Assembly (NCBI RefSeq): GCF_900111685.1
Contig: NZ_FOHX01000004.1
Location: 585,100 to 649,099 of the forward strand
Direction of reading: 5' to 3'
Origin: Nonomuraea wenchangensis
Lineage (GTDB): Bacteria > Actinomycetota > Actinomycetes > Streptosporangiales > Streptosporangiaceae
Length of the DNA: 64,000 bases
A model generated the notes under the pieces. That model had not been told where the DNA came from, did not search any database, and saw only the letters and a program-made list of their open reading frames with translations. Every line of letters begins with the position of its first letter. Within the stretch, counting starts at the first letter, position 1. Both the position numbers and the translations under genes were made by a program. This document shows, piece after piece, positions 61,278 through 64,000 of this stretch.

Positions 61278-62657
61278 TCACATGTTGATCATGTGCCCCG
61301 CGAGCCCGTGGATGGCCTCCTTGACCGCCTCGCCGAGCGTCGGGTGCGCGTGCACGTTGCGCGCGACCTCGTGCACGGTCAGGTCCCACTGCTGGGCCAG
61401 CGTCAGCTCCGGCAGCAGCTCGGTGACCTCGGGGCCGATCAGGTGGGCGCCCAGCAGCTCGCCGTGCGTGTCATCGCTGATGATCTTGACGAAGCCGGCG
61501 CTGTCGCCGAGGCCGTGCGCCTTGCCGTTCGCCGTGAACGGGAACTTCGCCACCTTCACGTCGTAGCCCAGGTCGCGCGCCTGCGCCTCGGTGTAGCCGA
61601 AGCTCGCCACCTGAGGCTGGCAGTAGGTCGCCCGCGGGATCATGACGTAGTCGAGCTCCATGGTCTCGGCCCCGCCGATCGTCTCGGCCGCGATGATGCC
61701 CATGGACTCGGCGGCGTGCGCCAGCATCAGCTTGGCCGTGACGTCGCCGATGGCGAAGATGTGCGGCACGTTCGTACGGCAGCGGCCGTCCACGGCGATC
61801 GCGCCCCGGTCGGTCAGGGCCACGCCGGTCTTCTCCAGGCCGTAGCCGTCGACGCGCGGCTGGAAGCCGATCGCCTGCAGGACCTTGTCGGCCTCCAGCA
61901 CCTGCTGCCGGCCGTCCTTGGTGACGGTGACCTTGACGGAGGAGCCGGTGTCCTCGATGCCGTCCACGCGGGTCGAGGTCAGCACCTCGATGCCGAGCCG
62001 CTTGTAGCGCTTGGCCAGCTCGGCCGAGACCTCCTCGTCCTCCAGCGGCACGACGCGGTCGAGGAACTCGACGATCGTCACCTTGACGCCGTAGTTGTGC
62101 ATCACGTACGCGAACTCCACGCCGATGGCGCCGGCGCCCGCGATGATGACGCTGCCCGGCAACTCCTCGGTGAGGATCTGCTCCTCGTACGTCACCACCC
62201 GCTCCGACAACTGCGTGCCCGGGATCAGCCTGGTGGTGGCCCCGGCCGCGATGATGCAGTGGGAGAAGGTGATGGTCTCGCCGTTCACCTGGAGCGTGTT
62301 GGCGTCGAGGAAGGTGCCCCGGCCGTCGTACTCGGTGATGGCGTTCTTCTTCATCAGGTAGTGAACGCCCTTGACCCGGCCGTCGGCCACCTTGCGGCTG
62401 CGCTGGAAGGCCGCGCCGTAGTCGAAGGTGACCTCGCCGCTGATGCCGAAGGTCTTGGCCTCTTTGGTGAAGATGTGGGCCAGCTCGGCGTTGCGCAGCA
62501 GCGCCTTCGACGGGATGCAGCCCACGTTCAGGCAGACGCCTCCCCAGTATTTCTCCTCGACGACCGCGGTGCGCAGCCCGAGCTGGGCGGCGCGGACCGC
62601 GGCCGTGTATCCTCCCGGACCCGCGCCGAGAACGACGACGTCATAGTGAGTGCTCAT
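61278..62657 (-). CDS. lpdA: Dihydrolipoyl dehydrogenase
   Basis: 459 residues. FAD-dependent E3 component of pyruvate, 2-oxoglutarate or branched-chain dehydrogenase complexes, reoxidising lipoamide with NAD. FAD site [10 protein letters not shown], redox disulfide Cys42-Cys47 ([13 protein letters not shown]), NAD site [10 protein letters not shown], second FAD motif [17 protein letters not shown], and the catalytic His-Glu in HAHPTLGEA. Start 62657 (MSTHYD) is standard. Not next to E1/E2 genes, which is common for the housekeeping lpd of actinobacteria. Confidence 0.95.
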   Translation of the reverse strand: MSTHYDVVVLGAGPGGYTAAVRAAQLGLRTAVVEEKYWGGVCLNVGCIPSKALLRNAELAHIFTKEAKTFGISGEVTFDYGAAFQRSRKVADGRVKGVHYLMKKNAITEYDGRGTFLDANTLQVNGETITFSHCIIAAGATTRLIPGTQLSERVVTYEEQILTEELPGSVIIAGAGAIGVEFAYVMHNYGVKVTIVEFLDRVVPLEDEEVSAELAKRYKRLGIEVLTSTRVDGIEDTGSSVKVTVTKDGRQQVLEADKVLQAIGFQPRVDGYGLEKTGVALTDRGAIAVDGRCRTNVPHIFAIGDVTAKLMLAHAAESMGIIAAETIGGAETMELDYVMIPRATYCQPQVASFGYTEAQARDLGYDVKVAKFPFTANGKAHGLGDSAGFVKIISDDTHGELLGAHLIGPEVTELLPELTLAQQWDLTVHEVARNVHAHPTLGEAVKEAIHGLAGHMINM

Positions 62658-62696
62658 GAGTCGGACCATACCGCTCGCCCGGAACCACCCCTGACG

Positions 62697-63071
62697 CTAG
62701 ACCTCCACCTGGTAAGGAAGGCTCAGCTCATCGGCGGGCACCCCGCGAATCCCCCAGTTGACTTGCGGCATCTCGATGATCGTCAGCTCGATGTCCTCGG
62801 GGTCGTGCGGCCAGCGGGCGTAGAGCTCCCGGATGAGCGCCCGCTTGGCGTGGTCGCTGCGGCCGGTGAAGCAGACGACCTCCACGATGAGGTAGCGCTC
62901 GCTGCGCTGAGGGCAGACGAAGTCGTCGGGGTCGAGCAGCAGGAAACGGTGGAACCGCTTGTCCTCCGGCAGGCCCCACGCGCTCACCAGGCACTCCTGC
63001 AACAGGTCGGAGACCTCCCGCTGCCGCCCGGCCCACACGTCCCTGCGTCCGTACACCTTCACCTGCGCCAT
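62697..63071 (-). CDS. Tautomerase-family protein
   Basis: 124 residues. Pattern of the longer MIF/4-oxalocrotonate tautomerase group (RFLLLDPDDFVCP, then TGRSDHAKRALIRELYA, then IELTIIEMPQVNWGIRG). The catalytic N-terminal Pro of classic members is not at position 2 here (sequence begins MAQVKVYG), so activity is uncertain. Start 63071 is 19 bp from the divergent response-regulator GTG, so their promoters overlap. Confidence 0.75.
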   Translation of the reverse strand: MAQVKVYGRRDVWAGRQREVSDLLQECLVSAWGLPEDKRFHRFLLLDPDDFVCPQRSERYLIVEVVCFTGRSDHAKRALIRELYARWPHDPEDIELTIIEMPQVNWGIRGVPADELSLPYQVEV

Positions 63072-63090
63072 ACGCGCCACTATAGAAGGC

Positions 63091-63741
63091 GTGATCCGCA
63101 TTCTCCTCGCCGACGACGAGGCCATGATGCGCGCCGGGGTGCGCGCCATCCTCGCCTCCGACCCCGAGCTCGACGTGGTGGCCGAGGCGGGCGACGGGCG
63201 GCAGGCCGTCGACCTGGCCATCAGTCACCACCCGGACGTCGCGCTGCTCGACATCCGCATGCCCCTGCTCGACGGGCTGGCCGCCGCCGCCGAGATCCGC
63301 AGGGCCGCGCCGGGCACCGCCGTGGTGATGCTGACCACGTTCGGCGAGGACGACTACATCGCCAAGGCGCTCGACGTCGGCGCGGCCGGGTTCCTGCTGA
63401 AGTCGGGCGACCCGCGCGAGCTGATCGCCGGGATCCACGCCGTGGCCGAGGGCGCCGCCTACCTGGCGCCCCGAGTCGCCCAGCGGGTCATCGCGCAGCT
63501 GTCAGGCGGGCGCATGGCGCGCGGCGCGCGGGCGCGCGACCGCATCGAGGCGCTGACCGAGCGCGAGCGGGAGGTGCTGGCCCTGGTCGGGGCGGGACTG
63601 TCCAACGCGGAGATCGCGGGCAGGCTCCACATCGTCGAGGGCACGGTCAAGGCGTACGTGAGCGCCATCCTGACCCGGCTCGACGTACGCAACCGCGTAC
63701 AGGCCGCGATCATCGCCCACGAGGCCGGGTTGGTAGCCTGA
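63091..63741 (+). CDS. NarL-family response regulator, orphan in this window
   Basis: 216 residues. Receiver with Asp in VALLDIRMP and Lys in GFLLKSG; LuxR-type helix-turn-helix at about 152-210 (LTEREREVLALVGAGLSNAE, then KAYVSAILTRLDVRNR). GTG start with TATAGA directly upstream (63081-63086), so the message is probably leaderless. No kinase gene is adjacent on either side within the window. Confidence 0.92.
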   Translation: MIRILLADDEAMMRAGVRAILASDPELDVVAEAGDGRQAVDLAISHHPDVALLDIRMPLLDGLAAAAEIRRAAPGTAVVMLTTFGEDDYIAKALDVGAAGFLLKSGDPRELIAGIHAVAEGAAYLAPRVAQRVIAQLSGGRMARGARARDRIEALTEREREVLALVGAGLSNAEIAGRLHIVEGTVKAYVSAILTRLDVRNRVQAAIIAHEAGLVA

Positions 63742-63747
63742 CCCGTG

Positions 63748-64000
63748 ATGTATCGCCTCGTGTTCACGCAGGTCTTGCGGCGTTTCGACGCCGAGGCCGT
63801 GCACCGTCTGACCGTGAGCGCCCTCGCGCTCCTCGCCCGCCTGCCGCTGCTCAAGCGGCTCCTGCACCGGGCGTTCGCGCCGCACGACCCGGTCCTGCGG
63901 ATCACCGCGTTCGGCGTGCACTTCCCCGGCCCGCTGGGGCTGGCCGCGGGCTTCGACAAGGACGCCGCCTGCGCGGAGGCCGTCGCGGCGCTCGGCTTCG
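63748..64000 (+). CDS. pyrD: Dihydroorotate dehydrogenase, class 2 (3' end outside window)
   Basis: 84 residues visible. N-terminal amphipathic membrane-binding helices (VHRLTVSALALLARLPLLKR) mark the quinone-linked class 2 enzyme of pyrimidine synthesis. GPLGLAAGFDKDA is the conserved FMN-barrel entry. ATG 63748 is used; GTG 63745 is directly before it. The active-site Ser and the rest lie beyond the window. Confidence 0.92.
   Translation, partial: MYRLVFTQVLRRFDAEAVHRLTVSALALLARLPLLKRLLHRAFAPHDPVLRITAFGVHFPGPLGLAAGFDKDAACAEAVAALGF

Overview
The window is high-GC (roughly 70%) actinobacterial chromosome. Codon use is strongly G/C at third positions, many genes start with GTG, adjacent genes overlap as ATGA or GTGA, tRNAs often encode no CCA, and there are many DesK/NarL two-component pairs plus an integrative element of the actinomycete AICE type. 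The gene mix suggests a filamentous actinomycete, perhaps Streptosporangiales (inference, no marker gene settles it).

Layout. 1-2.8 kb: end of a large TPR-CHAT-TPR-SEC-C protein. 3-12.5 kb: an orphan Imm51-like gene, then a minus-strand catabolic operon (sugar ABC transporter, phosphotriesterase-like lactonase/amidohydrolase, glutamine-amidotransferase-like protein, nucleoside hydrolase, ribokinase) with a divergent LacI regulator and an M20 peptidase. A perfect 16-bp palindrome and a second related box lie in the divergent region. 12.7-20.0 kb: a nine-gene V/A-type ATPase operon (G/H, C, I, K, F, E, A, B, D) with unusually small I and F subunits. 20.0-27.9 kb: a phosphoenolpyruvate-synthase remnant, a secreted propeller/Ig-like protein, an integrase relic beside tRNA-Lys, an acyl-CoA dehydrogenase, a PspC protein, an MFS transporter, a DUF1025-type metallopeptidase, a membrane metallophosphoesterase, and the cluster tRNA-Glu/Asp/Phe.

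27.85-42.40 kb: an integrated AICE of about 14.5 kb inserted at the 3' end of tRNA-Phe. Its ends carry 47-bp perfect direct repeats (attL/attR). It encodes integrase, excisionase, a RepSA-like rolling-circle initiator, small AICE proteins, a DUF2637/Spd-like membrane protein, an FtsK/TraB-like translocase, two small GntR regulators with recognisable operators, and a large XRE regulator. The cargo, more AT-rich, is a restriction-modification island: a DUF1643-like protein, a PvuII-type endonuclease, a C-protein-like controller and a large zinc-ribbon DNA methyltransferase. A 16-bp sequence upstream of the endonuclease is repeated exactly, inverted, in the controller/methyltransferase divergent region, so the controller probably acts on both promoters.

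42.7-64 kb: ordinary chromosome again. It has a DesK/NarL pair, a small secreted protein, an F420-type nitroreductase with paired operators, a large membrane protein, an ABC-2 exporter with its own two-component system, a P1 (DmpA-type) peptidase, a secreted glycoside hydrolase with FnIII and CBM2, a methyltransferase, several secreted or membrane proteins of unknown function, and a leucine-rich/Imm26-like protein. After these come a Clp-N-domain HTH protein divergent from an SDR/SigJ pair with twin operators, dihydrolipoyl dehydrogenase, a tautomerase, a response regulator, and the 5' end of pyrD at the window edge.
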